64,000 nt of DNA from Zygnema cylindricum (GCA_037447655.1 JBBHKE010000822.1:38677-102676), one strand, 5' to 3'; shown: positions 49,318-61,019, counted from the first letter of the stretch. A program made the numbers and translations. The notes: generated from the letters alone by a model not told the origin.

Positions 49318-50310
49318 TTATACAGGAGTCAAGGTTGAGAGAAAATCCATTTTTAAGGTTGAATTAAATTTGATAACAGTTGGTCCTAATCGTTCCATAC
49401 ATCGATTTATTTTCAACTTACGATCCCCACCGGTACTAACTTTAGTTGAGCTTTTACTTTTGGTTATCTCTCTCTCTCCTCCTCTCTTCTTCTCTTTTTG
49501 AGAATCACCCAAATTAGGCAAACAAAAATCCGAAACAAAACTTGATCCCTTACACAAAAACTTCGAGGAATCCCTTCGAAATTCGAAAAACTTGTCTTCG
49601 GGTTTAGTGGAAACCTCCCTCTTTTCTTGTATCCGTCTCTCTTCCCCTCCCTCTTTCACCCACTCGCCCCCTTCCTCTCCTTCTCTCTCCTTTACTCCCT
49701 CTCTCTCCTTTCCTCCCTCTCTCTCCTCTCTCTTTCGTTTATCTCTAATAGACCTCGCTTTTCGAACAACATTAATTCTCCACAAAAAATTACTCTCCTC
49801 TCCCATCTTATCCAAAATTGGGCTCTCTCCCTCTCCCATTTTTTCTCCCATAACCTCATGCTCCTTCCTTTTTCTCACCACTCCTCCATTCCCTCCACCC
49901 ACTCCTTTCTCCTCCTTTCCCTCTCCCTCCTCATGGGTATCATTTTTTTCCAATCTTAAGTCTCCCTCTCCCCCTAAATGGCAACTAGAAGCCTCTCCCT
50001 CCACCCCATTCAAAACCTGATATGTTTCCGATACATTTGACTCTCTCTCTTTTGACTCTCTCTCCTTTGAAATTGAATCTCCTTCAAAACTTTTCCTCAT
50101 CCATCTCATTTGTGGAGAAGATGTTTCCTCTCCCACTTTCCATCCCACTCTCCCTCTTACTCTCCCTCTCCCTCTCCCTCTCCCTCTACATGTGCCTATG
50201 CCTTTGCGTGTGCTTGTGCCGGTGCTTGTAAACTGCCTATTTTTTCTCCCTACCTCTCTCTCTCTCTTTCTCTTTCCCCTCTTTTTACCCTCCCTCCCTC
50301 TTCTTCTCTC
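49318..50310 (-). other. Doubtful minus-strand frame, E/G/K-rich with a non-repetitive C-terminal part
   Basis: An open frame of at least 276 codons. The first two-thirds are Glu/Gly/Arg-rich, reflecting the CT-rich plus strand. The last ~90 residues (EFRRDSSKFLCKGSSFVSDF ... KINRCMERLGPTVIKFNSTL) are ordinary in composition, which is the only hint of real coding. Upstream it stops at a TGA near 50306 and does not join the next frame (50337-51752) without a shift or intron. No family recognised. Confidence 0.25.
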
Positions 50311-51900
50311 TCAACCTCTCCCTTTTTCTATTCCTCTTATTCTCCCTCGATCTCACCCCTCCCTCTCCCTCCCCGTATCCCTCCTTGTCTATCTCCCACC
50401 CCTCTCTTCTCAATTCTTAAGAAAAAAAAATCTGAATCTGACCACGATCTCAAAACTTTACTTCTTTCTCTCTCTCTCCTCCCTTCCTTACATCCATTAT
50501 TTTCTGAAGTGTCCCTCGAAAAAAGATCGAACCCCTCATTAAAAATCTCCCCTCTCTCTTTCCTCCCCATTTCCTTCCCTCTCCCTCCCTCTCCACCTCT
50601 CTCAACTCCACAATTTCGATCCATTTTCGGTTTTTCAAAAAATATTTTTTCTTTCAAAAAACCATTTTCCAAATTGGTTACAACTTCCACTGAATTGTAC
50701 CCCAATAAACTTCCAGAAATTCGATTTTCTTTCTCTCCCTCTCCCTCTCCCTCTCCCTCTACCTCTACCTCTACCTCTCCTCCCTCATCCATTTCCTCTC
50801 CCTCTCCTTCACCCTTGTTTCGTGGGGAAATAGACTCTCCCTCTCCTTCTTCTTCCCCCTCCCCTCCTCCTTTTCCTCCTCTTCCTTCCCCCTCTATTTC
50901 TCCATTTATTCCTTCTTCCTCTTCCTCTCCTTCTCCTCTTCCTTCTCTCTCTCCCAAACTCTCTCCTCCTTTTCCTTCTCCTTCTCCCTCTCTTTCTCTT
51001 CCTTCAACTTCTCCCTCTCCTTCTCCCACTTCCTCTCCTCCTCCCGATCCCTCGCCCTCTCCTTCTCCCTCTCCTTCTCCCTCTCCTTCTCCCTCTCCTC
51101 CCTCTCCTTCTCCCTCTCCTTCTCCCTCTCCCTCTCCTTCTCCCTCTCCCTCTCCCTCTCCTCCTAACTCTCTCTCTCTCCATCCCTGGACCCCAAGAAG
51201 TGCCTCCAAAGTTTTCTTTAAATCCAAACCACTCTCACTACCCCCTTTCCTATCTCCTCCCTCCATACCACTTTTCCTCTCTCTCTCTCTCTCTTCTCTC
51301 CCCTCGTTTTTACTTTCTACCGCCATCCCCATATCCTCTTCCACCCTTTCCTCTCCTCCTACCCCCCCCTTTCCTTCCATCAACTCTTTTCCCTCTCTCT
51401 CTCCCTCCACCTTCCTCAACACTTCCCCACTCTTCTGGTCCTCCTCTTCTACCTTCCCTCCTCCCTCCTTCCTTTCTTGGATTTCCCTCTTCCTCCTCCC
51501 CTCTTGCAACTCCCTCTCTACCTCCCTCTCTCCCTCCCTCTCTCCCTCCGCCTCTCCCTCCCTCTCCTCCTTCCTCCTCTCCTTCCTCCTTCCTTGTTTC
51601 TTTCTTGAGATCTTTCTTTGATTTCTATCCTTTACCTCTTTTGACAAAAAATATCCTCCCTCTCTTTCTCCCTCTCCCTCTCTCTTTCCTCTCCCTCTCC
51701 CTCTCCCTCTTCTCCCATCCCCCTCTCCTCGGCTCTCCTCTCCTCTCCCCATCCCCCTCCCTCTCCTCCTCTCCCGCCCCCCTCCCTCTCCTCTCCCTCT
51801 ACCCCCTCCCTCTTCTCTCCTCTACCCCCTCCCTCTCCTCTCCCTCTACCCCCTCCCTCTCCTCTCCCTCTCCCTCCACCCCCCCCCCAAACCCTCGAAA
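49620..51900. repeat. 2.3-kb polypyrimidine-biased tract (CTCCCT/CTTCTC repeats)
   Basis: The plus strand is mostly C and T, with a purer (CTCCCTCTCCTT)n core at about 51055-51165. Islands of mixed sequence break it at 50410-50540 and 50610-50720. The minus-strand frame 50337-51752 (471 codons, with E/G runs) and the plus-strand frame 50110-51621 (503 codons, S/P-rich) overlap. At most one can be real. The minus set has a possible true start MAKEGKRVEHFSRVWG at 51931, but that is in another frame. Confidence 0.8.
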
Positions 51901-52149
51901 AGTGCTCCACCCTCTTCCCTTCTTTCGCCATTTTTTCTTCTTTGGCGAAATTTCATAAATCGAAAAATATTTTACGATTTTTTTTTCTCCCTCTCGAATT
52001 TTTCGAATTCGAATTCGAGGGCGAATTTTCGAAACGAATATTCGTTTGCATTTTACGAATTTCTGAAATTCGCAAATTTTTCAACGGGACTCACTCTCGC
52101 TCTCGGTTCTCTCCCTCTACCCCTCCAGATGCAGGAGGTATCCATGGGA

Positions 52150-52590
52150 ACTAGGGGGGGGGAGAGGGAGGAGGGAGAGGGAGGGAGAGGGAGGAGGGAG
52201 GGGGAGGGGAGGGGGGGAGGGAGGGAGGGGGAAGAGGGAGAGGGAGGGAGAGGGAGAGGGAGGGAGAGGGAGGGAGAGGGAGGGAGAGGGAGGGAGGGAG
52301 AGGGAGGGAGAGGGAGAGGGAGGGAGAGGGAGGGAGAGGGAGGGAGGGAGAGGGAGGGAGGGAGGGAGGGAGGGAGGGAGGGAGGGAGGGAGAGGGAGGG
52401 AGGGAGGGAGAGGGAGGCAGGGATGGAGGGAGGGAGATGGAGGCAGGGAGGGGAGGAGGAAGGAGGGAGGGAGAGGGAGGCAGGGAGGGAGGAGGGAGAT
52501 GGAGGCAGGGAGGGGAGGAGGGAGAGAGAGGAGGGAAGAGGGGAGAGTCGAGGGAGGGAGGGAGGGAGAGGGAGAGGGAAAACTAGAATG
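52150..52590. repeat. (GGGA)n/(GGGAGA)n purine tract
   Basis: Dense GGGAGGGAGAGGGA repeats on the plus strand. The tract is of opposite strand bias to the CT-rich block immediately to the left, with a CGAA/TTCG-rich spacer (51950-52095) between them. Confidence 0.93.
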
Positions 52591-52845
52591 TGGTGAAGCC
52601 TCAGGAGAGAGAGGAAGAGAGAGGAGGCGATTTCAATGACTTACAGAGGAGCGAGGAGAGAGAGAGAGGCGTCGTAAGGAGAAAAAAAGAGTCATCAAAT
52701 CTCTTTCAAAAAATAGTGATGAAAAATTTTGGATGGAGGAGATGCAAAAAAAAGAAGAAAATTAAAAAAAAAAAGGAAAGAAATTAAAAAAGAAAAAAGA
52801 AAACAAAGATCTTCCTGTTATTCATATTTCAATGTCGGCAGGTGT

Positions 52846-53175
52846 CTTTAGAGAGAGAGAGAGAGGGAGAGGAGAGAGAGAGAGGGGGGAGAGAGAGAGA
52901 GAGAGGGAGAGGAGAGAGGGAGAGAGAGAGGGAGAGAGAGAGGGGAGAGAGAGAGGGAGAGAGAGAGAGGGAGAGAGAGAGGGAGGGAGAGAGAGAGAGG
53001 GGGAGAGAGAGAGAGGGAGAGGGAGGGAGAGAGAGAGGGGGAGAGAGAGAGAGGGAGAGAGAGGGAGAGAGAGGGAGAGAGAGAGGGATAGAGAGAGGGA
53101 GAGAGAGAGGGAGAGCGAAGAGAGAGGGAGAGTGCGCGCGAGAGAGAGTGGAGGGTGAGAGAGAGAGAGCTGTAG
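52846..53175. repeat. (GA)n tract
   Basis: GAGAGAGGGAGAGAG repeats, with rare GC interruptions (AGAGCGAAGAG, GTGCGCGCG) near the right end. The long S/L and R/E frames on both strands are artefacts. Confidence 0.93.
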
Positions 53176-53674
53176 AGAAATAGAAAGAGCGAGAGTAAAT
53201 AGTGCGACAAATGTCACGCACGTTTTTAAACAAGTTCTGTAAACATTACTGTCCTGAAGCTTTCCAGTTGCCACTATGGTGACGTCACTGACACGTGGCA
53301 ATGTTTCATTAGAAAAATGAACTGAAACGGGCTCGAATGTCCTGCATGGAGATGCAAATTTTCAAGTTTTTTGCAGTTTTTCAACCAATCACGGCAGAAG
53401 AAAGAAAGGAAAAAAAAAGAAAGAAAAATAAAATAACGAAGGAAAAAACTGTAAGCTTCACCGGTCACGATTTTCACATTGCAGGAGGTTTGAAAACGAG
53501 CGGTAGAAATTTGCTGCCTGGACGTGGCAGCAATATAATCGACGGTAGAGATCTTCCTGCTCAAATTTGAGCAGACGGCTGAGATTTACTTTGGTGTAAG
53601 TGATTATGTACTACTGTACAGTACAGTACTTTAGTGTGGAGATTATAGTACGGAAACGTACTATACTATACCGT
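53176..53674. other. Non-coding interval
   Basis: No gene recognised. Contains GTACTGTACAGTACAG near 53610-53630 and an inverted CTGCTCAAATTTGAGCAG hairpin at 53558-53575. Confidence 0.4.
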
Positions 53675-53675
53675 A

Positions 53676-54040
53676 GCCTGCTGGAGCATGGCGGGAAAGG
53701 AAGTGATTGCATGATCGGCTTCTGACTAGCGAAGAATCGACGGCGCAGATCAACTTGCTGAATTAAAAGCGGACGGCTGATTTTATCCTGCTGGGGAAGC
53801 GTGCGACTGGCTGAATATTCTATTATTCTGCACGGTGTTGGTGAATGGACGGCAGATATTAGCCTGCTGGGTAATAGACGGAAACTAATCAACGGTGCGG
53901 AGTAGCTTGCTGAATTAAAGGCGGACGGCTGATTTTATCCTGCTGGGAAAGCGTGCGATTGTCTGGATATACATTCATTCTGCTGGATGTAGGTTAATGG
54001 ACGGCAGAGATTAGCCTGCTTGGAAATAGACGGACAGCTA
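53676..54040. repeat. Minisatellite with ~152-bp period
   Basis: CTTGCTGAATTAAA(A/G)GCGG plus following ACGGCTGATTTTATCCTGCT recurs at 53754 and 53906, and GCCTGCT(G/T)GG recurs at 53676, 53862 and 54014. About two and a half units. Within each unit GGACGGC(A/T)GA words recur as a sub-motif. Confidence 0.85.
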
Positions 54041-55881
54041 CAGCGCGGCTGTCCAAATGTTGGAAGAAGAGAAAAAATGACTCCTAGATGACGTGTTCGG
54101 ACGGTTACGATTTGGGTTTTGGCTGTAGCTGGTCGGTTAAAGACGGTCCGGATATCGAGAAAAAAAAAGGACGACAACGGCACGCCGTAGGAAGTTACAT
54201 CTCTGTTAGGGCGGGTTTCATGGGGTACATATTTAGAATCTGTTCTGTTGTCGAATATACAAATTAAGATTGTATTATCAACACTATATTATGTGTATAC
54301 AGGCCACTTACCAGGTCGGGGCTGTTACCACTACTGGAGTTTAAGATTCTGGCTAAAAAACAAGCACTCGAGTTAGTGTTACCAACTGTTTTATGGACTA
54401 ACAGTTTGCCGTCGATGCTGAAAAGTGATAAAAATGGACGGCTGAGATTTTCTTTTTTCCCGTACGGATCAGCTGTCAGCCGAATTACTGTACTTTTCAA
54501 GGTTGTTGCAAACTTCTATGCCGGGCAAGACTGGCGGGAACAGCGGGAGTTTCTCGGGAATTTCGAGAAGATTTGCAACCGTTTTTTACGATTTCGTCGT
54601 TTTCCAAAAATTTAAAACCTAGCTTTGGTTCCATTCGGCGCTTTAGCAATCATTTTCGTATTACAACGAGTACAAACCGTCGTAAAATATATTAAAAAAA
54701 TCCAAAAAAACCGTTAAAAACCCTAAAAATATCCTAAATAACCCTAAAAAAGGTATTCAAGGCTCTATCAGATTCTATGCGGCTGTAGATTGTACAATTA
54801 ACGGCAGAAAACGACAAACATTTTCCGCCTTTTTCCAAAATTTTATTCACTTTTTAAGTTTTTAAGAATACGAAGCAGGTGAGGACAAATTCTGTACGGC
54901 AACGGACAGAGATTTTGTCAGCTTCTCAAAAGTGCCAAAAGACAGTAATTGATGACGTGGATGAACCCTGTCCGCTCAATGAAAGAAAACATTGGCCAGA
55001 AATCCGTAAACTTCGAATAAAATACGAAGACAAAAATGGTTTACGGGGTCTGTTTGGGAATTTATGGGGAAAAAAAAAAAAAAAAAAAACAAAAAAAAAG
55101 TATGAAAACCTTCGGAGTTCAAAAGACGTTCTGCAGACGGAATAAAGTATAGCTCTGCAGTCACTATTGATGACGTCATCTTCCAATATGCGACCAACAG
55201 AAGCCCATTAATGCCTCATTGTGTCCTTCTGAGAAAATCTTCAAATTTGGACTGGAGCAGCCAAGGATTGTCGGTGGAGGACCTTAAGAAGTACCAGACA
55301 CGCGTCCACAGGCGTAGCTGGCGGAAATTTCGATGCACGGATTAATATTTTTTTTGTCGTTACATGAATTTTTTCTTTACAACGAGAGAAATTTCGAAGT
55401 TGGCGTGATTCTTGAATGGGGGCTAATCCAGCGGTCAGCCGACAACACAGTTACTGGCTAGGAGACAAACAAATCGTACATGCCAGATGTTAAATCCGAG
55501 AATGTACATTCTGACGGACGTCTGGACGGGCGGTCGTAGTCAATCTGCCGAAAGTTTTAGCTTTTTTTTTTTTTTTATACTCGCCTTGACCGTATTTCAA
55601 GCTTTAAAAGAATATGAACCAATGAAAAATGTTTTAAGCACGTGGACGCTGACAGGTTTTTTTCTTCCTGAGGTTTTTTTCTGGGCTGTTAGTGAACAAT
55701 AATAGTACAACTGTACTAACATTTTGAGTACGAAACATATATGACTTCGTTATTAGTACGAAAAATACGAGTTTTAGTACGAAGTCAGCGTCACAGATCG
55801 CAGATTATTAAGGTGCGAGATTTTACAAACAAAATAACAAGAAGGGTTGGAAAACTCCAAGTCTATAGAAAATCGTGAAAC
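54041..55881. other. Interval with no recognised gene
   Basis: Recurring words GGACGGCTGAGATT (54433), ACGGCAGA and CCCTAAAAA-type telomere-like sequence (54712-54755). Short frames lack domains. Purine-run artefacts near 55070-55100. Confidence 0.35.
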
Positions 55882-55883
55882 TA

Positions 55884-56099
55884 CACCGTGTATCGCTATT
55901 AGTGATAATGTTTTTTTCGCCACTTAAAACATCTTTTCTCCGTACACACTTGACGGATTCTCAATTTGAGACCGCCAATCGGATGCTGAGAATATTACCT
56001 TTCAATCGCAACCGTCAGATCCAATATACGACAATTGTGTACGGATAAAAGATGTGTTAAGAGGCAAAAAAACATTAACCCTAATAGCGATTCACGGTG
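55884..56099. mobile_element. Family C MITE (long-interior type), 216 bp
   Basis: Ends CACCGTGTATCGCTATTAGTG and CCTAATAGCGATTCACGGTG, flanked by TA (55882-55883 and 56100-56101). The interior is collinear with 26070-26283 and 62461-62684 (CGCCACTTAAAACATCTTTTC). Confidence 0.87.
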
Positions 56100-56110
56100 T
56101 AATTGACTAA

Positions 56111-56892
56111 GGGTGAACCTCCATCAGGCGAAAAGTGAGGTTCATTACTGGAAAAAAATGTATTTTCGTACAGGTCCAGCTCTTTTTCGTACCTGGCCGT
56201 ACTGTTTTTTTTTTTTTATAAAACATGTTTACTGGAGATTCGTTAAGATTCTCCAAGCTTTTTGGCGAAAACTTCCACCGTCCGATTTTGAATTTTTGAC
56301 GCAAACGCCCCTTCTATCCAGTTTCTGGCGAGTCTCCTCAATGTCCTCGGGAGGAGACTTGCCAGGTACTGGACGTGTCTATTGGTCCACTTGGAAACAA
56401 AAAGGTATCATTCACGGCGGACGTGCGATGACGACCTCACAATTAGCAAATGCCACGTGCCTTCGTACAGGACGGATTCGAAAGCGACGAAAAATTCTTT
56501 GTTGCATGATATCTCTCTGACGACCCTTTCCCTTCGTGGAAAGGACTTTGCGTACAAAACATAATGGCAAACGATAAAAGTACAAATTTGCATATTGAAA
56601 AGGATTTTGAAACGGTTTGGTACAACGAAATGACAAGATCGTACAAATTAAACATTCGCAATTTCGCATAGTGCTGCTAGATATTTAAATCTGCGTGCCG
56701 TTCAGATTTTGTGCTTTTCGAATCTTTTAATATTCCCGGCCGGTTGAACAAGATCCGGTGTTGTTCCAATCACAATCCAGCACGTCAGTAAGTGGTGCCT
56801 CGCTGGCACAACCTGATGGAGAAGTGATACAAATATTACTGCCAGTAAACGTGTCCGTACGATTACTGGGAACGCCTGATGGAGGTTCACCC
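56111..56892 (+). mobile_element. Family B TIR element, 782 bp, TAA duplication
   Basis: Perfect 20-base ends GGGTGAACCTCCATCAGGCG and its reverse complement. TAA at 56108-56110 and 56893-56895. It carries a hairpin TGGCGAGTCTCCTC ... GAGGAGACTTGCCA (56323-56365) at the same relative place as other family B palindromes but with different sequence. It lies 11 bases from a family C element. Confidence 0.9.
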
Positions 56893-56895
56893 TAA

Positions 56896-57418
56896 TTTCA
56901 CTAATGTGACGTTTAGCGGCAGGTATGAGGCTGTTTGTACTTTTTGATTTGTCGCCATCTGCAGCAGGTATATGTGCGTCAATTTCTGCACACCCACGCA
57001 CATTCGACTCCTATTTATTGCGTCGCAGAATGTTGTCGTATCTGCACTCCGCATGTCCGCAATCCTCAGCCACTCCCCGCAACAGTCCAAAAAAAATGGT
57101 AGAAGCTTAGAACTGACAAGCCACTTGCTCACTGTACGAAAACGTACATTCTTTCACAGATCAAGTGGACGATGGAGATCTCATCGGGGCCGAAAATAGG
57201 ACATCGACGGTTTCGATAAAAATTTACCGCAAAAACTTAATGTAACAAAATCTGGCGTCACCACTACAGTCCAAAACTCCTGATTTTGCCAACGAGTTTA
57301 AACCACGGATCTCTGACATGGATACGATCCCGACAAAAAAACATAACCGTCACAGAAAATGGTTGTACAGAAGCTTGTGCTGCTGACATTGGATCCATTG
57401 GGAAATCCGACGGAATTA
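56896..57418. other. Interval between family B and family A elements
   Basis: About 520 bases of mixed composition. Overlapping frames on three phases have no recognised domain. Confidence 0.35.
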
Positions 57419-58192
57419 GGGTGTGTCCCCATGTACTTGTAACTTAGCGAAATTACTTTGTATTTTAGCGCGGATCCGCCGGACCCGGTGTTCAAGTGTC
57501 CCTATGTCTGTAAGGACGAAATCGTAACTTACGCTTGTGACGATTGTATACGTCAACAGTACCTGTGACGGTTGTCAACGTCTACAATCTGTGGTCGCAC
57601 GTTGTTTTTTGTACCTGCGTGTGACGTCGCATGTCTTACCGTGACATTGTAGACGTAGCGCCTTCCAGCCTGTGCAATTTCACGGTCGAAGAAGATGCGC
57701 TTTGTCTTCGCGTCGCCTGTCCGCTCGACGTGAAATGGCATCGGAATTTGAAGACCCCTGCAAAAAAGGAAATCCGTACTAGACGAAAACGGACAAATCC
57801 AAACAAATTGTGTACTTGTCTTATTAGAACGCAAACGGACAAAACATAGCGAACTATGTACTTTTCTATGTCCGTGGAAATCGTAGGATTTTTGTCGAAA
57901 TTTACGGCACGTGCGAAAGTATGTTCCATTTGTCAATCGAAAAAAACCTAATTTTAAATCACATCGCGCATGTGTTTTAAAGATAAGGTTGAAGATGACG
58001 TTTTTTGTCGTCGAAGTGGGTCGAAAAGCACAAGACGACAACTTTTCGTACATCCTAAGTTCAGGGATGACGCAAATTGTACTCTACAAATTTGCCATTC
58101 CTTCGTACGGTTGCAACTTAGGCAGTACGGCGCTAAGTTTTACAGCAAAACGACAGGAAAAAACCCCTACTTATGCACATGGGGACACACCC
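57419..58192 (+). mobile_element. Family A TIR element, 774 bp, TTA duplication
   Basis: Ends GGGTGTGTCCCCATGT and ACATGGGGACACACCC are perfectly complementary over 16 bases. TTA at 57416-57418 and 58193-58195. Interior GTGACATTGTAGACGTA and GTGAAATGGCATCGGAAT match the interrupted copy (6030-6140), making this the reference for reading the nested site at 82-7248. Frames at 57553-58053 (minus) and 57911-58207 (plus) are interior sequence. Confidence 0.88.
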
Positions 58193-58254
58193 TTAGTGAA
58201 TGACTGACCTTCATTAGTTCATAAAATTTAATTTCCGTACAGTACTGTTTTCGG

Positions 58255-58388
58255 ACAAAATCTACAGTATCGGCGATATATCGCGATAATTTGAAATTCG
58301 ATATATCGAAGCGATATATCGAATATCGGGTACATGAAATTCGATATATATCGAATATCGGCAATGGGTCCTCGATACCCAACACTAG
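58255..58388. repeat. hAT-like terminal fragment rich in TATCG
   Basis: CGATATATCGCGATAATTTG, ATATCGAAGCGATATATCG and a right end GATACCCAACACTA (to 58388) resemble the sub-terminal and terminal parts of the hAT-like family. The left end and target duplication could not be fixed. Confidence 0.5.
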
Positions 58389-58395
58389 CTATTAG

Positions 58396-59355
58396 GGTAC
58401 TTTCGCATGTGCTAAAGTTACAGTTATTTTCTGTCGTTTTCCTCCATAACTTAAAAAAAAATGAGAAAATCCGCAGCCGTACCAAAAAAATGAAATTGAC
58501 ACCGTACAAGTTGCGTTACCTTACAACTTTAAATGTACTGCAATTTGTCATCTAGGGCGAAGCAGTTTGTCATCTAGCGCATTTCGACCCAATTTCGCGT
58601 CCTTCCAGCTCATCTTCAAACTTTATATAAAATCACCTCGCGAGGTGATTTTAAATAAAGTTCCACGAGGTAAACTAATAGGCAGATGCTGTCGCACGTG
58701 CCGGAAGTTTTTTACAAATTTTGAGCGCGAAGTACAAAAAAAAAACCCACCGGACGTTTCCAGCCTGTGCGTGACATTTTTCCGTGCGTTTTTTTCCGTA
58801 CAGGGGCCGTGGAGGGCGTTTCGACCAACAGACGCCATTTCGCAAAGCGAAGTCCGTGAATGCGCCACACTCTCTCTCCTTCTCCCACTAAAGCGTCTAT
58901 CTCACAATTCTTGCAATGAAAAAAGGCAAGAAAGGTATCAAATGAAAGATCTATAAAAAATATTTCTTTAGGCTGTCTTTTAGCTTATTTTGGTGGCAAG
59001 TAGAGTGATAACAAACGAAAAAACAAAATCAGGAAACCATGGCGAAATGTTTTGGAATTTGTGACGTCCACGCTATCATAAGTACGCGTGACGTCAGAAT
59101 GTCATGAACCCTAAACATCTACAATGTCACAAGTAGCTAGACGTCTACAACCGTCTCTATTTTGTACACGTCATCAATTGTCGCGAGTCTTGTACGTGTC
59201 TACAACCGTCACAAATTACACCCACGTCTACATCCGTCACAATCTAAAGTTACCATTTCATTTCTTTATATACGAATGCTCTGAAAGCTGTACGCAAAAT
59301 CTTCGCTAAAAAACAAAGTAACAAGACTAAGTTTCGGTTACATGTGAAAGTCACC
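58396..59355 (-). mobile_element. Family A TIR element, 960 bp, TTA duplication
   Basis: Ends GGGTACTTTCGCATGT and ACATGTGAAAGTCACC are mostly complementary. TTA lies on both sides (58393-58395 and 59356-59358). The reverse complement is collinear with 8329-8900. It contains a 40-bp near-perfect palindrome (58621-58660). The host site CTATTA|GTGGTAATG reads as the left inverted repeat of a family C element. Confidence 0.82.
58621..58660. repeat. 40-bp palindrome, one mismatch
   Basis: CTTTATATAAAATCACCTCG followed directly by CGAGGTGATTTTAAATAAAG. It shares the CACCTC/GAGGTG core with family B palindromes, although it lies in a family A element. Confidence 0.92.
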
Positions 59356-59358
59356 TTA

Positions 59359-60453
59359 GTGGTAATGTTTTTTTCGTCACTTAAAACATCTGCATGTTTA
59401 TCGGATTTTGGATCTGACAATTGCGATTGAAAGCTAAGATTCTCACCTTCCGATTGGCGGTCTTAGTGTAATAATTGGAAAAGTGTGTACGCAGAGAAGT
59501 TGTTTTAAGTGGCGTAAAAATATTAAGACAAATAGACTAATAGCTAGTGTTGTGTATCGGTAAGGATTTGCCTATAAACGATATGGGCCTTTTTCGGGTA
59601 ATCGATAATCGATATATTGGTACGATATATCGTTATTGGTGTTATCGCCGATAAATATCCGAAATATATCGGTTATTATTGGCGATAACACTGATATCTA
59701 TAAATACCGTCAATATCTATACGAACCGTACAGATAAATGTACGGCCAGTACACTCAACTGTACGTGTTATTCCCCTGACGTGTACAAGCACAGAAAGTA
59801 CAGTAGCCGCCATGAGATCTGTACGATTTTGATACAAATCCTGTAATAACGATGTACCTTTCACATCCGACGCCATGGCTTTGTCCCTTTATTCCTTGAG
59901 ATCCATTGGGGACCTGCCACGTGTCAATCTGTCGGCTTTTTTGGCATAAGCTGCTAAAAGAGCCATTCTGGGATGTCAGCGCTCACGCCGGCTGTCCGCT
60001 CGTGTTTTCTCATTCGAAGTCGTCCTTTCGATTCCGGCGGCGCGCATAATGTTATTTTGCGTCCGTTGTACTTTGTGTTCGCCGTCCTTTTTCCGTTCCA
60101 TGTTCTCCAGTTTTCCAGTAAAATTTTGTACAATGCCGTAAAATTTCTATTCAGTTAACCAACCAGTATTTATGTGCTGCGTTGCCCGTAATAAATCGCA
60201 GTTAAACGGAGACGGAACAACTTCTTATACATGGCATGCCACGCTATATAAGCTCAATAATGTTATACAGTATGTTATAAAGTACTATTGTATGCATACT
60301 ATATTTTTTAAGTTATCGCCGATATGGAATTTGTTGGTTTCAGACCGATATATCGGAACCCCTGACCGTTCGATAACCGATAACTATCGGTATCGGTGTT
60401 ATCGCAATAATTTTTTTACCGATACACAACACTACTAATAGCCATAAACGGTG
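59359..60453. mobile_element. Family C MITE split by an hAT-like insertion
   Basis: The left part GTGGTAATGTTTTTTTCGTC ... GGCGTAAAAATATTAAG (59359-59544) and the right end CATAAACGGTG (60443-60453, followed by TA) are family C sequence. The hAT-like element lies between them, and a family A element sits in the left terminus. Net length after removal is about 200 bases, as expected. Confidence 0.75.
59545..60434. mobile_element. hAT-like element, 890 bp, perfect 8-bp duplication CTAATAGC
   Basis: Ends TAGTGTTGTGTATCGGTAA and TTACCGATACACAACACTA. CTAATAGC is repeated at 59537-59544 and 60435-60442. It is inverted and diverged relative to 11652-12543 but similar in length, with shared blocks (GCCATGAGATCTGTACG complement, TGGCATGCCA). 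An independent insertion with its own target, which confirms the family. Confidence 0.93.
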
Positions 60454-60605
60454 TACCTTTTCGGTTGGGCTTTTTTGACCAACCTTTCAAACGGCGCAGA
60501 TTTTTTTTGAATCTGTACGTCGCTAAAAACCATGCGTATTTTTGAAAGGCTTGGGTATTTGTTTTGATATAAAATCTTCTTCCCTGTTGGACTTACAGTA
60601 CAGTA

Positions 60606-60804
60606 CACCGTGAATCGTTATTTGCCTTATGTTTGCTATATCGGCACCCCAAAATTTTGACATTGATACCTAAAATATAATAAATTACACTATTTATGGT
60701 CGTGGACCATAATCTGCCACGTCTCATGGCACTAAATTAGAATGAATGACGCTAATTTTTTCTTTACAGTAATAATTTCTATACGCTAATAACGATTCAA
60801 GGTG
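60606..60804. mobile_element. Family C MITE, 199-bp type
   Basis: Ends CACCGTGAATCGTTATTTG and CTAATAACGATTCAAGGTG with TA duplications (60604-60605 and 60805-60806). The interior includes TAATCTGCCACGTCTCATGG, related to the UMPS intron copy. Confidence 0.82.
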
Positions 60805-61019
60805 TACTGTACTGTGTAATATTGAGATTGGATTTTATACGTGTAGATTCTGTCCCTGCTCTCCACGCTATTTCCAAACAGAAATTCCATTGTACGAACG
60901 TTCTGCGAGAATATATTCGGTTTTGTTTCCACCGTCATTCTGTTGTGGTACGGCTTGCGGTCATTTTGTCTGTTATGAAGCAACGAAATATGCGATTCCA
61001 CTGCCAGCAATCACAATAA

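Noticed and set aside
50110-51621. 503-codon plus-strand Ser/Pro-rich frame
   Set aside because: Same artefact in a CT-rich tract. It overlaps an equally long minus-strand frame and has no signal peptide, domain or splice support.
52822-53301. Leu/Ser and Arg/Glu frames in the GA tract
   Set aside because: Direct translation of (GA)n on both strands.
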